The translations under genes were made by a program, and so were the position numbers. 64,000 nt of DNA from NCBI GenBank assembly GCA_910589195.1, contig CAJUTC010000013.1, positions 1 through 64,000 on the forward strand, written 5' to 3'. The DNA comes from an uncultured Lachnospiraceae bacterium. GTDB taxonomy: Bacteria; Bacillota; Clostridia; Lachnospirales; Lachnospiraceae. Under the pieces are notes generated by a model. It worked only from the letters and a program-made list of their open reading frames with translations, made no database searches and had not been told where the DNA came from. Shown here piece after piece: positions 7,867 through 16,772 of this stretch. Within the stretch, counting starts at the first letter, position 1. The number at the start of each line of letters is the position of its first letter.

Positions 7867-7953
7867 TTTCGTCTTCCTTTTATCAGAAAAATCCATTGTT
7901 ACTGGTATCTGTTTCAGGAAGATGTTAAGGTTATTTTATTCAACGGTTGGCGG

Positions 7954-7978
7954 CAGGCCATTTTTATGGCCTGTTTTT
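7954..7978 (+). terminator. rho-independent terminator
   Basis: CAGGCCAT, TTTT loop, ATGGCCTG, then five T. It would end a transcript of about 180 bases started at the 7763-7791 promoter. That RNA contains no convincing gene. Confidence 0.75.
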
Positions 7979-8027
7979 GTGTTGCTTTTCTTTTTGTCTG
8001 CCCATATCGTTCATTTCCTTCCAAAAC

Positions 8028-8075
8028 AAAAAGCCAGACCGTCAAATTAAACGATGTCTGGCTTTATAAATTTTG
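8028..8075. terminator. bidirectional hairpin terminator
   Basis: Arms AAAGCCAGAC and GTCTGGCTTT (8030-8039 and 8056-8065), bordered by A-rich and T-rich sequence. It lies between the invertible element and the fumarase genes. Confidence 0.6.
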
Positions 8076-8094
8076 TAATTTTTTCCATTTTATA

Positions 8095-8132
8095 GAAAAA
8101 GCACATTACTTCCGCCTTAAGAAATAATGTGC
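8095..8132 (-). terminator. terminator of the fumarase operon
   Basis: A stem with GCACATTA/TAATGTGC arms at 8101-8132 is followed on the minus strand by a T-run, about 30 bases past the stop of the fumarase beta gene. Confidence 0.7.
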
Positions 8133-8164
8133 TTCTTATGTTACTTGATTTATAAGTTTTTCTA

Positions 8165-8737
8165 TCATTTTCCAGAATCAGCAGTCACGCTTTTTAAGTA
8201 TGCCTCTCTTCCCTGCTGGTACAAATTATTGCCTTTGCTGTCTATAATGACTACCAGGGGCATATCCACCACTTGAAGACGTCTTAAAGCTTCTGCCCCC
8301 AAGTCCTCATAGGCAATTAATTCCGAACTTTTTATGCTTTTTGCCAGCAGTGCCCCAGCACCGCCAATGGCTCCGAAATATGTTCCTTCATACGTTTTTA
8401 CAGCTTCTATCACCTCTGGAAGCCTGGCTCCTTTTCCAATCATCCCCCTTGCCCCTACAGACATTAACATTGGGGCATACGCATCCATCCGCCCGCTGGT
8501 TGTAGGGCCTGCGGAGCCGATAACCTGCCCGGGTTTCGCCGGGGTAGGGCCTACGTAATAAATGGTGGCATCCGTTGGGTCAAAGGGAAGAGGTTCTCCT
8601 TTTTCCAGGGTTTCACACATCCTTTTATGTCCCGCATCCCTTGAGGTATAGATGATGCCGCTTACTAATACCTGGTCGCCTGCATGGAGTGTCCGGGATA
8701 ATTCCCTTGTTAAAGGAAGCGTTATTTTTTTTGCCAT
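8165..8737 (-). CDS. fumB: fumarate hydratase, beta (C-terminal) subunit
   Basis: This 190-residue beta subunit of class I, iron-sulfur fumarase interconverts fumarate and malate in the cytoplasm. Visible family marks are GDQVLVSGIIYTSRDAGHKRM near the start, YYVGPTPAKPGQVIGSAGPT, and GRMDAYAPMLMSVGARGMIGKG; the length is normal for the separate subunit. Its ATG follows the alpha subunit's stop by one base, so the two are translationally coupled. A distinct class I family, L(+)-tartrate dehydratase beta, is related; the neighbouring alpha sequence fits fumarase equally well, and substrate cannot be fixed by sequence alone. Confidence 0.9.
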   Translation of the reverse strand: MAKKITLPLTRELSRTLHAGDQVLVSGIIYTSRDAGHKRMCETLEKGEPLPFDPTDATIYYVGPTPAKPGQVIGSAGPTTSGRMDAYAPMLMSVGARGMIGKGARLPEVIEAVKTYEGTYFGAIGGAGALLAKSIKSSELIAYEDLGAEALRRLQVVDMPLVVIIDSKGNNLYQQGREAYLKSVTADSGK

Positions 8738-8738
8738 C

Positions 8739-9581
8739 TTAAATCACCTCCGTCTTATGCCTTGTAACATGACAGTTTATATTGATGGCACAAGGCATTC
8801 CTGCAATATGGGTGGGCATGGTTTCAATGTTTAATCCAATGGCGGTTGTCCTGCCTCCAAACCCTTGAGGGCCAATACCTAGCTGGTTTATTTTCTCCAG
8901 CATTTCCCTTTCCAAATCTGCATAATACGGATCTGGATTCCTGGTCTGCAAATCACGAAGCAGCGCTTTTTTCGCCAATAGGGCTGCCCGGTCAAAAGTT
9001 CCCCCGATTCCCACTCCCACCACAATAGGCGGGCAGGGATTTGGCCCTGCTGCTTCAACGGTTTCCAGGATAAAGTCTTTAATTCCCTGGATTCCGGCAG
9101 ATGGCTTAAACATGCGGATCGCACTCATATTTTCACTGCCAAAGCCTTTCGGCGCCACCGTAATTCTAACCTGACTTCCTAAAACAATATCGGTATAGAG
9201 GATTGCCGGCGTGTTATCCCCTGTATTGCCACGGCGCACCGGATCCGCTACTACTGATTTTCTCAGATAGCCCTTCTCATATCCCCGGCGGACCCCTTCA
9301 TCAACAGCTTCTTTTAAGCTTCCTCCAGTAATGTGTACATCCTGCCCGATTTCCATAAATACGCAGGCCATACCCGTATCTTGGCAGATAGGCATCTGAT
9401 CCCTCTGGGCAATTTCATAATTTTCAATAATATTGTCTAATACTCCCTTGGCGATCTCCCAGTCCTCCTTTTCCCGGCAGCAAGTAATTGCGTCTTTTAC
9501 ATCCTCTGGAAGATACAGGCATGCATCAATGCATAGCTGTTGGATTACATCAATAATCTGATTTACTGATACTTCCCTCAT
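8739..9581 (-). CDS. fumA: fumarate hydratase, alpha (N-terminal) subunit
   Basis: This 280-residue alpha subunit of the two-part class I fumarase binds the oxygen-sensitive 4Fe-4S cluster. Cluster-region cysteines are in PICQDTGMACVF and GPNPCPPIVVGVGIGG, and the typical LLAKKALLR and GFGGRTTAIGLN motifs follow. I placed the start at the ATG at 9581 because AGGAGA lies upstream; the frame extends to 9650 but that part does not resemble the family. It is the first gene of a two-gene operon. The enzyme fits an anaerobe making fumarate/malate in a branched TCA pathway. Confidence 0.92.
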   Translation of the reverse strand: MREVSVNQIIDVIQQLCIDACLYLPEDVKDAITCCREKEDWEIAKGVLDNIIENYEIAQRDQMPICQDTGMACVFMEIGQDVHITGGSLKEAVDEGVRRGYEKGYLRKSVVADPVRRGNTGDNTPAILYTDIVLGSQVRITVAPKGFGSENMSAIRMFKPSAGIQGIKDFILETVEAAGPNPCPPIVVGVGIGGTFDRAALLAKKALLRDLQTRNPDPYYADLEREMLEKINQLGIGPQGFGGRTTAIGLNIETMPTHIAGMPCAININCHVTRHKTEVI

Positions 9582-9651
9582 AATTGTCTGTCTCCTTTTT
9601 TCTGAATGTTCCCCTCTTTGGGCTGGAAACGCCGCAAAGAACGGCTCCATT

Positions 9652-10440
9652 TCACAGGCTGGTCAATCCGGATGCTCCGTATCCCGTCACCTCAAAGGCC
9701 TCATATTCCGAATCAAAATGATATCCCAATTTCTCTGCTAATCCTACTGACCATCTGTTTTGGGCATCCCAACTGGGATACCAGCCTCTTTTTAAGCATT
9801 CTAATATCAGCTTGGCTCCGCAGCAATAGGCCAGTCCCTGCCTTCGGTAAGTTTCTTTTGTGCCGATTTCGATCTCAATTCCTCCTTTATAGCTGGAATA
9901 AGAGGAAGCCCCGGAAACCGGGATCCCGTCTTCGCACACCGCAAACCCAAGGCCGATTGTTTTATACATTTCATAATTTTTATAATTTGACACAAAATCA
10001 CGGCTCCATTTATGTTCCATACACCAGTCATACAGCCTGCAGTCAATCATCTCTATGGTATACTGGGAAGGAACCGAAGCAACGGCAGACTCCAGCTTTC
10101 TTCTGTCAAATAGATCCCCTTCCTTTTTAATGGCATACCGGGTTACTTTTTTTGCCTGTTCTCCATAAACCTGCTGGATTGCTTCTGACCAGCTTTTGTT
10201 TCCCGGAACCATAATAATAAAGTCCTTCTGGCACTTTTTCGGCCTTTTCCGGATCAGGTCTTTGTTTACTTCTCCGGCATAAAAACAAAAATCACCTAAT
10301 ATTGCCATAGCAGACTGCGGATGTTCCAAATTATCTGCATAAACTTCTCCCATTACCTTCTGTAAGCAGGACCAGATTATGGTATCATTTTCATTCTGAA
10401 AAAGAATTTCTGCTTTTAATGTATCTTGTAATTGCAACAT
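9652..10440 (-). CDS. GNAT-family acetyltransferase
   Basis: A GNAT_acetyltran (PF12746-like) protein of about 262 residues. The C-terminal half holds the acetyl-CoA-binding strand and loop (IEIGTKETYRRQGLAYCCGAKLI) and the closing W-DAQN-WSVGLAEKLGY motif typical of this family. The N-terminal half is a family-specific domain. The substrate is unknown. Two starts are possible: a TTG at 10446 close to an AAGGA site, or the ATG at 10440 used here. It runs in the same direction as the fumarase genes with about 70 bases between, and could be co-transcribed with them. Confidence 0.8.
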   Translation of the reverse strand: MLQLQDTLKAEILFQNENDTIIWSCLQKVMGEVYADNLEHPQSAMAILGDFCFYAGEVNKDLIRKRPKKCQKDFIIMVPGNKSWSEAIQQVYGEQAKKVTRYAIKKEGDLFDRRKLESAVASVPSQYTIEMIDCRLYDWCMEHKWSRDFVSNYKNYEMYKTIGLGFAVCEDGIPVSGASSYSSYKGGIEIEIGTKETYRRQGLAYCCGAKLILECLKRGWYPSWDAQNRWSVGLAEKLGYHFDSEYEAFEVTGYGASGLTSL

Positions 10441-10592
10441 GGCCAATCTTATCCTTTCCTAAATTTTCATACCTTCCGCTATGGGCGCACTGTCACGAAA
10501 GAACAGCCTGCAGGCACATATGCTCTTTGGATTCGTTCCGCCTGCCCGATGGCGGATTTTTATTGGATAGCCCTTGCCGCTTTCTATCTGTC

Positions 10593-11192
10593 CTAATCCG
10601 GCTGCTGCCCATCGTGTGCATTCCACTGGCATTCTAATATCTCCATATCAGAAAATACTGCTTTAAAAGAAGATTCTTCCGGAGAACAGGCATAGATCCC
10701 AAATTGGATTTTTCCTTTCCCGCTATGCATATGGCAAATACGCATTTGGTGAAACTTTGCCCCATCTTCTGAGTACTCAATGCAATAATCATCTTCTCTC
10801 CGGCTAAACCGATACCATATTGATTTTACTGAGGCATCAATTTCCGTAGTTGCCCAATCTGAATACCCCTGATTTGTTACTACACTTCCCAAATGCTGAT
10901 ATTCTTCATTTTCATATTCGACAGAGCCTTTCAGCCAGTTTTCACTATCCAGATACATAACAATGCCGCACTGGTCAAACCGATGATGGCTTTCATCAAA
11001 TTCCGTCTTAACGACAAAACTAAAATATTGTTCTTCCGTTTCCATCTGAAAAACAGGAGCATTATCATTTTGAAAATGATAATAGGTTCGCTGCCATAAA
11101 TCCGTATGCGGTTTTGTGATAATTTCTATCCTTCCATCCTTTATTTCATAACTCTTTGGCTCTCTCGTCCATTTGAATTTGATAAAATCCAT
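10593..11192 (-). CDS. DUF1349 family protein
   Basis: This 199-residue soluble protein has the beta-jelly-roll pattern of the DUF1349 family: WQRTYYHFQNDNAPVF near residue 33, FDQCGIVMYLDSENWLKGSVEY in the middle, and QFGIYACSPEES near the end. Members are concanavalin-like proteins of unknown role, sometimes next to sugar or stress genes. No signal peptide. It is separated from the GNAT gene by about 150 bases that contain a GC-rich stretch with partial resemblance to the intergenic repeats elsewhere in the window. Confidence 0.85.
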   Translation of the reverse strand: MDFIKFKWTREPKSYEIKDGRIEIITKPHTDLWQRTYYHFQNDNAPVFQMETEEQYFSFVVKTEFDESHHRFDQCGIVMYLDSENWLKGSVEYENEEYQHLGSVVTNQGYSDWATTEIDASVKSIWYRFSRREDDYCIEYSEDGAKFHQMRICHMHSGKGKIQFGIYACSPEESSFKAVFSDMEILECQWNAHDGQQPD

Positions 11193-12133
11193 ATTTCCTC
11201 CATAACCTTACCATTATTTTTAAATATTTCTAATTATTTTCAAATTTCATAAAAGCACATTCAATCCAGTCAAATCCTATCTGCCAACACGACACATTTA
11301 ACTTTATAAAAGTACAAAACGATTAAACCCGCAAAAATTTTCCATATAATCAAAAGGATATTCGTAAATGATTCGAAAGCACCTGCCAAAAAGCAGATGC
11401 TTCCTTTTATCCTGTTTGAAATTGCTTTCCGCCAGATGTGCGTCCTATTTTGCAGAAATTACTTGATTGCCCTTTCTCCTCCCATAAGGGCTGTCATTTC
11501 CTCAATCCGCTCCAAAGGAAATGGAGGTTCACACAATGGTTTCATGGCAATGGACATAAGCTTCATAGGATTATCGTCTGCTGCCACACGGTTTGATGAT
11601 AATTCTTTTCATACATCTTCCGTTTATTTTCACGGTTCATTTCTTTTTCCTCCTGAAAGTTTTCATGAGCAACTTTCCGGGAGGTTTGCCGGGTTACTGT
11701 ATGCAAGCTTCCCGGCCTGATACAATGGTACCTCCGTTGTTACTCAAACAGCATTCTCCTTCCTACTGCAAAATGTTATTGTTATCATGCGCATGACAGC
11801 CAGGTAACCTTTTATGGTTCATTTATCTACGGACACAAACATACTGGCCATTCCAAGATTCGTATATTGCCACCCGCTTGGTTCAGTATAACAGATAACC
11901 GGAAGTTTGGCAATAACCAGCAGTTCTGCCCATTGCTTGATTATTGTGTCACCTGTATAGTACACATTTTCCTTTATTCTACCATATATTCCCGTATTCC
12001 ATAAAATTTTGTTTTAAAAACCCAAAATAAATGTTATGATAGAAACAGTGGATTTGAAAGAATCAAAGCTTATCTAACTTGCATACCTTTGGCCACCAAC
12101 ATTATGATGATTCAAATAGCGAGGAAACTATCC
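11193..12133. other. 940-base region without an intact gene
   Basis: I find no convincing gene. The minus strand has remnants: a short reading frame with a good ribosome site (AGGAGG before ATG at 11640) that seems to continue in another frame, and an open stretch at about 11850-12000 that encodes about 48 residues from a GTG with no recognised relatives. The final part is AT-rich and probably holds the promoter of the MobA-like gene. Confidence 0.4.
11459..11640 (-). pseudogene. possible small frameshifted gene
   Basis: An ATG at 11640 with AGGAGG upstream starts a 25-codon frame. A one-base shift near codon 13 opens a longer frame ending at TAA 11459-11461, with residues such as MKPLCEPPFPLERIEEMTAL. 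The combined product would be about 60 residues. The family is not recognised. It may instead be two unrelated open stretches. Confidence 0.25.
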
Positions 12134-13075
12134 ATGAATACAGGAGCTGTAATTTTAGCCGCCGGACATCATGTCCCCCAAGAACCATTTCAGCCTATGA
12201 TGGCCATTGGAGGGACTACTGTAATCCGCCGTATTATCATTCTGCTGAAACAGGCGGAAGTTAATCCCATCGTAGTCATTACCGGGCGCGACGGAGATAG
12301 CATCGAAAAGCACATTTCAAAAATGCGGATCATCTGTCTGCGTAACCCGGATTATGAAACATCGCAAATGTATGACAGTATTACAATGGGGCTAAATTAT
12401 ATTGAAGATCTTTGTGACCGGGTTCTGATTCTCCCGGTAAAATATCCGTTATTTTTAGGAGATACCATTCAGCAACTTTTAAAAACGGGCAAACCGGCGG
12501 CATGTCCAGTCTATAACGGCAGGCGAGGCCATCCCGTTCTGATCTCAAAAACGCTGATTCCCCATCTTCTCCACTACCACGGCCCCCGTGGGCTTGAGGG
12601 AGCACTGCGACAGGATTCCATTAATCCCCTGGTAGAGGAAATCCCAGTAGAGGATCAGGGAATTATTCTATCGGTAGAGCGGGAGGCGGACTGCCTGGCT
12701 GGCAGCGATCGCTCCAGAAAAATCCCGCTCCACTGTGTCAGCCATTTATATCTGGAAAAAGACGAAATCTTTTTCGGCCCTGGAATTGCTCAGTTTTTAG
12801 GTCTGATTGACCATACCGGTTCCATGCAGACTGCATGCAAGCAGATGCACATGTCCTACAGCAAAGGCTGGAAAATTGTAAAGGACGCAGAGAAACAAAT
12901 GGGATTTCCACTTCTGGTTACAAAATCCGGCGGGTCAGACGGAGGATTCTCCCAGCTTACCCAAAAATCCAAGGATTATCTGACCCGGTATCTGGCTATG
13001 GAAAAGGAATTGGAGAAGGAAGCAAAACGCCTTTTTAAGCAATATTTCGGAAAGGAAGAAGAATCTGGGACATGA
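12134..13075 (+). CDS. MobA-like nucleotidyltransferase domain fused to a ModE-type DNA-binding domain
   Basis: The product has 313 residues from ATG 12134 (GAGGA 8 bases upstream). Residues 1-200 resemble MobA/MocA NTP transferases (VILAAG, ITGRDGDSI, GHPVLIS). Key residues differ from the active family: after LAAG the usual SxRMGxxK is replaced (HHVPQEPFQ), and the Asp of the PxDxP metal motif is Lys103 (PVKYPL). Residues about 215-313 match the ModE N-terminal winged helix (IDHTGSMQTACKQMHMSYSKGWKIV and the following GG-rich wing). This suggests a molybdenum-linked regulator rather than an active enzyme. It overlaps the next gene by four bases (ATGA). Confidence 0.8.
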   Translation: MNTGAVILAAGHHVPQEPFQPMMAIGGTTVIRRIIILLKQAEVNPIVVITGRDGDSIEKHISKMRIICLRNPDYETSQMYDSITMGLNYIEDLCDRVLILPVKYPLFLGDTIQQLLKTGKPAACPVYNGRRGHPVLISKTLIPHLLHYHGPRGLEGALRQDSINPLVEEIPVEDQGIILSVEREADCLAGSDRSRKIPLHCVSHLYLEKDEIFFGPGIAQFLGLIDHTGSMQTACKQMHMSYSKGWKIVKDAEKQMGFPLLVTKSGGSDGGFSQLTQKSKDYLTRYLAMEKELEKEAKRLFKQYFGKEEESGT

Positions 13076-13965
13076 TCGAACAAATACCAGCAAAACATAT
13101 AATTACAAAAACGAAAAGCAGCAACTGGTTTGGATTGGATTATAATATGAATATCTATCATGGATGCTGTCATGGATGCATTTACTGTGACAGCCGTTCC
13201 TCCTGCTATCAAATCACAGATTTTGACAATGTACGGGCAAAGGAACATGCTTTGACCATTATTCGGGATGATCTGCGCCGAAAAGTAAAAAAGGGCGTGA
13301 TCGGAACGGGAGCCATGAGCGATCCATATAATCCGTTTGAAGAAACGCTGACGCTTACCCGCCATGCCTTGGAATTAATTGATGCCTTTGGGTTCGGAAT
13401 TGGGATCGCTACAAAAAGTACGCTGCTGTGGCGGGATACGGATATTCTGGAAAGTATCCGGGAGCATTCCCCAGTTCTCTTAAAAGTTACTATTACCACC
13501 CCAAAGGATAGCTTATCCCAAATCATTGAACCTGGCGCGCCTTGTTCTTCCAAGCGGATGGAGCTGATTGCCCGTCTGGCGTCCAAAGGTCTATTTGCCG
13601 GAATTTTGCTGATGCCCGTCCTTCCTTTTATTGAAGATGCGAAAGAAGACATCCTGCGCCTGGTTTCCATGGCCCATGAGGCGGGAGCCCGCTTTATCTA
13701 TCCTGCCTTTGGAATGACCTTGCGGGGCAATCAGCGGGAATGGTATTTTGACTGTTTAGATCGGCTGTTTCCAGAAGAAAATCTTCGTTCCCGATATATA
13801 AGAACCTACAAAAATTCCTATGAATGCGCCAGCCCCCATGCCAAGCTGCTGTGGAACGCCTTTTCCTCCGCATGTGAAGAGAAAAAAATCCTATATCGGA
13901 TGCATGATATTATCCCAGCCTATAAAAGAGGTTATGAGTATACTCAGCTTAGTTTATTTGATTAA
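13072..13965 (+). CDS. SPL-family radical SAM protein
   Basis: This 297-residue radical SAM protein resembles the spore photoproduct lyase branch and related uncharacterised proteins. The 4Fe-4S motif is C-x3-C-x2-C in YHGCCHGCIYCDSR at about residues 32-39. TGAMSDPYNPFE and a later LLMPVLPFIED segment are typical of the SplB-like family. It lacks obvious evidence for DNA repair specificity, so the substrate is unknown. Its start overlaps the end of the MobA-ModE gene, indicating co-translation. Confidence 0.85.
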   Translation: MIEQIPAKHIITKTKSSNWFGLDYNMNIYHGCCHGCIYCDSRSSCYQITDFDNVRAKEHALTIIRDDLRRKVKKGVIGTGAMSDPYNPFEETLTLTRHALELIDAFGFGIGIATKSTLLWRDTDILESIREHSPVLLKVTITTPKDSLSQIIEPGAPCSSKRMELIARLASKGLFAGILLMPVLPFIEDAKEDILRLVSMAHEAGARFIYPAFGMTLRGNQREWYFDCLDRLFPEENLRSRYIRTYKNSYECASPHAKLLWNAFSSACEEKKILYRMHDIIPAYKRGYEYTQLSLFD

Positions 13966-14100
13966 GCCTTCCTGCGTCTATCGGCACATCCATCACAGTT
14001 TCGGTATTTTTTTCTGTTCACAGTAAATTCTCCTAGACGAAACCAGCAATTTATGTCATAATCTGTGATAGCAAAAAAAATTTTTACCATGGAGGGAAAA

Positions 14101-15351
14101 ATGGCAGAAAAACGAATCATTCAGGTTGAGGAAAAAGTGCCTTTCCGCATGCTGGTTCCTTTAAGCGTCCAGCATATGTTTGCCATGTTTGGCGCGTCTG
14201 TACTGGTGCCGTTTTTATTCGGCATCAATCCGGCTATTGTTTTATTTATGAACGGGATTGGAACGCTTCTTTTTATTTTTGTTACAAAAGGCAAGGCTCC
14301 AGCGTATCTAGGTTCCAGCTTTGCATTTTTAGCCCCTGCCGGAATTGTAATTGAGCACTTTGGCTACCCTTATGCCTTGGGCGGCTTTGTGGCAGTAGGC
14401 TTCTGCGGATGTATTCTGGCTTTTGTGGTTTACAAATTCGGAACAAAATGGATTGATATCGTCCTTCCTCCTGCCGCTATGGGGCCTGTGGTGGCTCTGA
14501 TCGGCCTGGAGCTTTCCGGATCCGCTGCCAGCAACGCGGGGCTTTTGGATGAAGTCATCCGCCATCAAAACTTAATTGTATTTTTGATTACCTTGGGAAT
14601 CGCTGTATTTGGAAACATTTTATTCCGAGGGTTTTTATCGGTTATCCCCATCCTGATTGCGGTCATTGCCGGGTATGTGGCTGCCCTGGTTGTGGGAATC
14701 GTGGATTTTGGCCAAGTGGCGGCAGCCCCATTTTTTGCCCTTCCGAATTTTCAAGCTCCCAAATTTAGCGCGGAAGCCATCTTGATTATCCTGCCAGTTA
14801 TCCTGGTCATTACATCCGAGCACATCGGCCATCAGGTTGTTACCAGCAAGATTGTGGGCCGTGATCTGTTAAAAGAACCTGGCCTTCACCGTTCTCTTTT
14901 TGGTGATAACTTTTCTACTATGCTGTCTGGCTTTATCGGTTCCGTTCCCACCACGACTTATGGCGAAAATATCGGCGTTATGGCGGTAACCGGGGTTTAC
15001 AGCGTATGGGTTATTGCCGGGGCAGCCATCCTATCTTTAATCTGTTCTTTTAGCGGAAAGCTGTCCACATTAATCAGTACCATTCCAGGCCCGGTAATTG
15101 GCGGGATTTCCTTCCTGCTGTACGGAATGATCGGCACCTCCGGTCTGCGGATCCTGGTCGATTCCAAGGTGGACTATGGCAATTCCCGAAATTTAAGTCT
15201 TACTTCCATAATCTTTGTAACCGGTCTTTCCGGAATTTCAATAAAAATCGGAAATATTGAACTTACCGGAATGGTTCTGGCCTGTGTTGTGGGTATGATT
15301 CTTAGCTTCGTATTTTATATGCTGGATCGGCTCCATTTGACAAACGATTAA
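14101..15351 (+). CDS. uraA: uracil permease, NCS2 family
   Basis: This 416-residue membrane transporter with about 14 hydrophobic segments belongs to the nucleobase:cation symporter-2 family. The segment PTTTYGENIGVMAVTGVYS and the earlier ITSEHIGH (Glu and His of the substrate site) match the UraA/PyrP uracil branch better than xanthine transporters. I chose ATG 14101 because GGAGGG lies directly before it; an upstream ATG at 14065 lacks a ribosome site. It probably imports uracil with protons. It is in the same direction as the two preceding genes but separated by about 135 bases. Confidence 0.9.
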   Translation: MAEKRIIQVEEKVPFRMLVPLSVQHMFAMFGASVLVPFLFGINPAIVLFMNGIGTLLFIFVTKGKAPAYLGSSFAFLAPAGIVIEHFGYPYALGGFVAVGFCGCILAFVVYKFGTKWIDIVLPPAAMGPVVALIGLELSGSAASNAGLLDEVIRHQNLIVFLITLGIAVFGNILFRGFLSVIPILIAVIAGYVAALVVGIVDFGQVAAAPFFALPNFQAPKFSAEAILIILPVILVITSEHIGHQVVTSKIVGRDLLKEPGLHRSLFGDNFSTMLSGFIGSVPTTTYGENIGVMAVTGVYSVWVIAGAAILSLICSFSGKLSTLISTIPGPVIGGISFLLYGMIGTSGLRILVDSKVDYGNSRNLSLTSIIFVTGLSGISIKIGNIELTGMVLACVVGMILSFVFYMLDRLHLTND

Positions 15352-15601
15352 AGAGGATATTCCTGGGCAGAGCCCCTTTCTTTTGTCTTTACAAAAGCAT
15401 GCGTAAGTTTTATAATAAACTTAGTTCACCAGTTCCGGGAGGAGTACAATTTTGTATAGCCGGTGTCCGGTCTCACACGAACAACCCCGGGAACACGCGG
15501 CTGCTGGTGTTCTATTACATTGCTTTGCGATCCAAAAAAGGAAATGGAACCTGATTAAAACGGATTTTAGATCGGTTCCGGATAATCGGATTTTCATCAT
15601 T

Positions 15602-16633
15602 TCATCTTACATTTCTCCCCATCCTCTCTGCCCTCACAAAAATCAGTTCACCCGCAATGCTGACAGCAATTTCTGCCGGTGTTTGGGCAAGGATTGTGGT
15701 TCCGATTGGCATGTGGCAGGCATCCAACTCCTCTTTTGAAAACCCGTCATTCATTAATTTCTCTGATACCACACGAATTTTATTTTTGCTTCCCATAACC
15801 CCAATGTAGCAGGGATGGGCTGCCATTGCTTGCTTTTGGACGTAGTAGTCATACTGGTGCCCCCTTGTCATAATACAGACATAATCTTCACTCTTAATAT
15901 CAATTAAATCTTCGATATGTTCCAAACTTCCCACAACTGTCCGATCTGCCTGTGGAAAAACCTTTGGATTGGAAAATTCTTCCCTATCATCCATCACCAC
16001 GCAAGAAAATCCCACATGGGCCAGCAATGGCACCAATTCCTGAGACACATGGCCTCCGCCAAATATATAAACCCTTCCATCCGTCACAAGTGGTTCTGCA
16101 TAATACTTTCTTTGATTCTGCTCCCATAAAACCATCTGCCTGCCTGCGCCTGGAATGGTAAGCCCATCTTTTTCAAACCCTTTATCCGTTATAGCTGATT
16201 CCAAAAGCAGTTCCATCTTCCAGTTTTCCTCATCGGTCAGATCCCACAAAACCAATCCCTTTTCCCTGTTTTCCAGAGCTTCTAAAAGCCTATCGCAGAA
16301 AGAAAAAAACGGCCTGTTTTCCGGGCTGATGTATTGAAACAATACGGTGATATCTCCGCCGCACACCATCCCAATATCAGCTGCCTGGTTCCTGGTAAGG
16401 GAATACTCCCGGATACCCGAAACTTTTTTCTCCATTAACTCCATAGCTTTTTTCATGGACTGAAATTCAACGGCTCCTCCGCCAATGCTTCCCTGGATCG
16501 TACCATCCTGCTTCACCAGCATCTTAGCTCCCACTCCCCTGGGGGTAGAACCAGAGCTGGAAATAATTGTGGCTAAAACGGATCCTTCCTTTTCAGACAG
16601 GCTCTTTTTGACTTCCCCAAATAGCTCCCTCAT
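15602..16633 (-). CDS. XdhC/CoxI-family maturation factor
   Basis: This 343-residue protein matches the XdhC/CoxI family, which binds molybdenum cofactor and helps insert or sulfurate it in xanthine dehydrogenase-type enzymes. The N-terminal XdhC domain has ATIISSSGSTPRGVGAKMLV and SIGGGAVE. The C-terminal domain is Rossmann-like with VYIFGGGHVSQELVPLLA and IGVMGSKNK. It lies at the end of the molybdenum operon, 140 bases after modC. This is the chaperone type, not the iron-sulfur subunit also called XdhC in E. coli. Confidence 0.9.
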   Translation of the reverse strand: MRELFGEVKKSLSEKEGSVLATIISSSGSTPRGVGAKMLVKQDGTIQGSIGGGAVEFQSMKKAMELMEKKVSGIREYSLTRNQAADIGMVCGGDITVLFQYISPENRPFFSFCDRLLEALENREKGLVLWDLTDEENWKMELLLESAITDKGFEKDGLTIPGAGRQMVLWEQNQRKYYAEPLVTDGRVYIFGGGHVSQELVPLLAHVGFSCVVMDDREEFSNPKVFPQADRTVVGSLEHIEDLIDIKSEDYVCIMTRGHQYDYYVQKQAMAAHPCYIGVMGSKNKIRVVSEKLMNDGFSKEELDACHMPIGTTILAQTPAEIAVSIAGELIFVRAERMGRNVR

Positions 16634-16772
16634 TGCTTGTTGCTCCTTACTTTTTCTATATTAGCAATTGTAACCCTTCCCTTAAACCATGGGCAGACGG
16701 TATGTTCACCCCTGTGATACATGGGATTACTCCGCATTTGGCGGATCTGGTTATTCCATTGCTGCATCCATC

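Noticed and set aside
7810..8127. 105-codon plus-strand frame across the right crossover site
   Set aside because: No good ribosome site, it runs through two strong terminators, and the product is not protein-like. In the flipped form it would stop after about 40 codons and is not in frame with the TnpB-like gene.
15352..15601. Open stretch encoding about 45 residues between the uracil permease and the XdhC-family gene
   Set aside because: No start with a ribosome site, no recognisable product, and the stretch lies between convergent genes.
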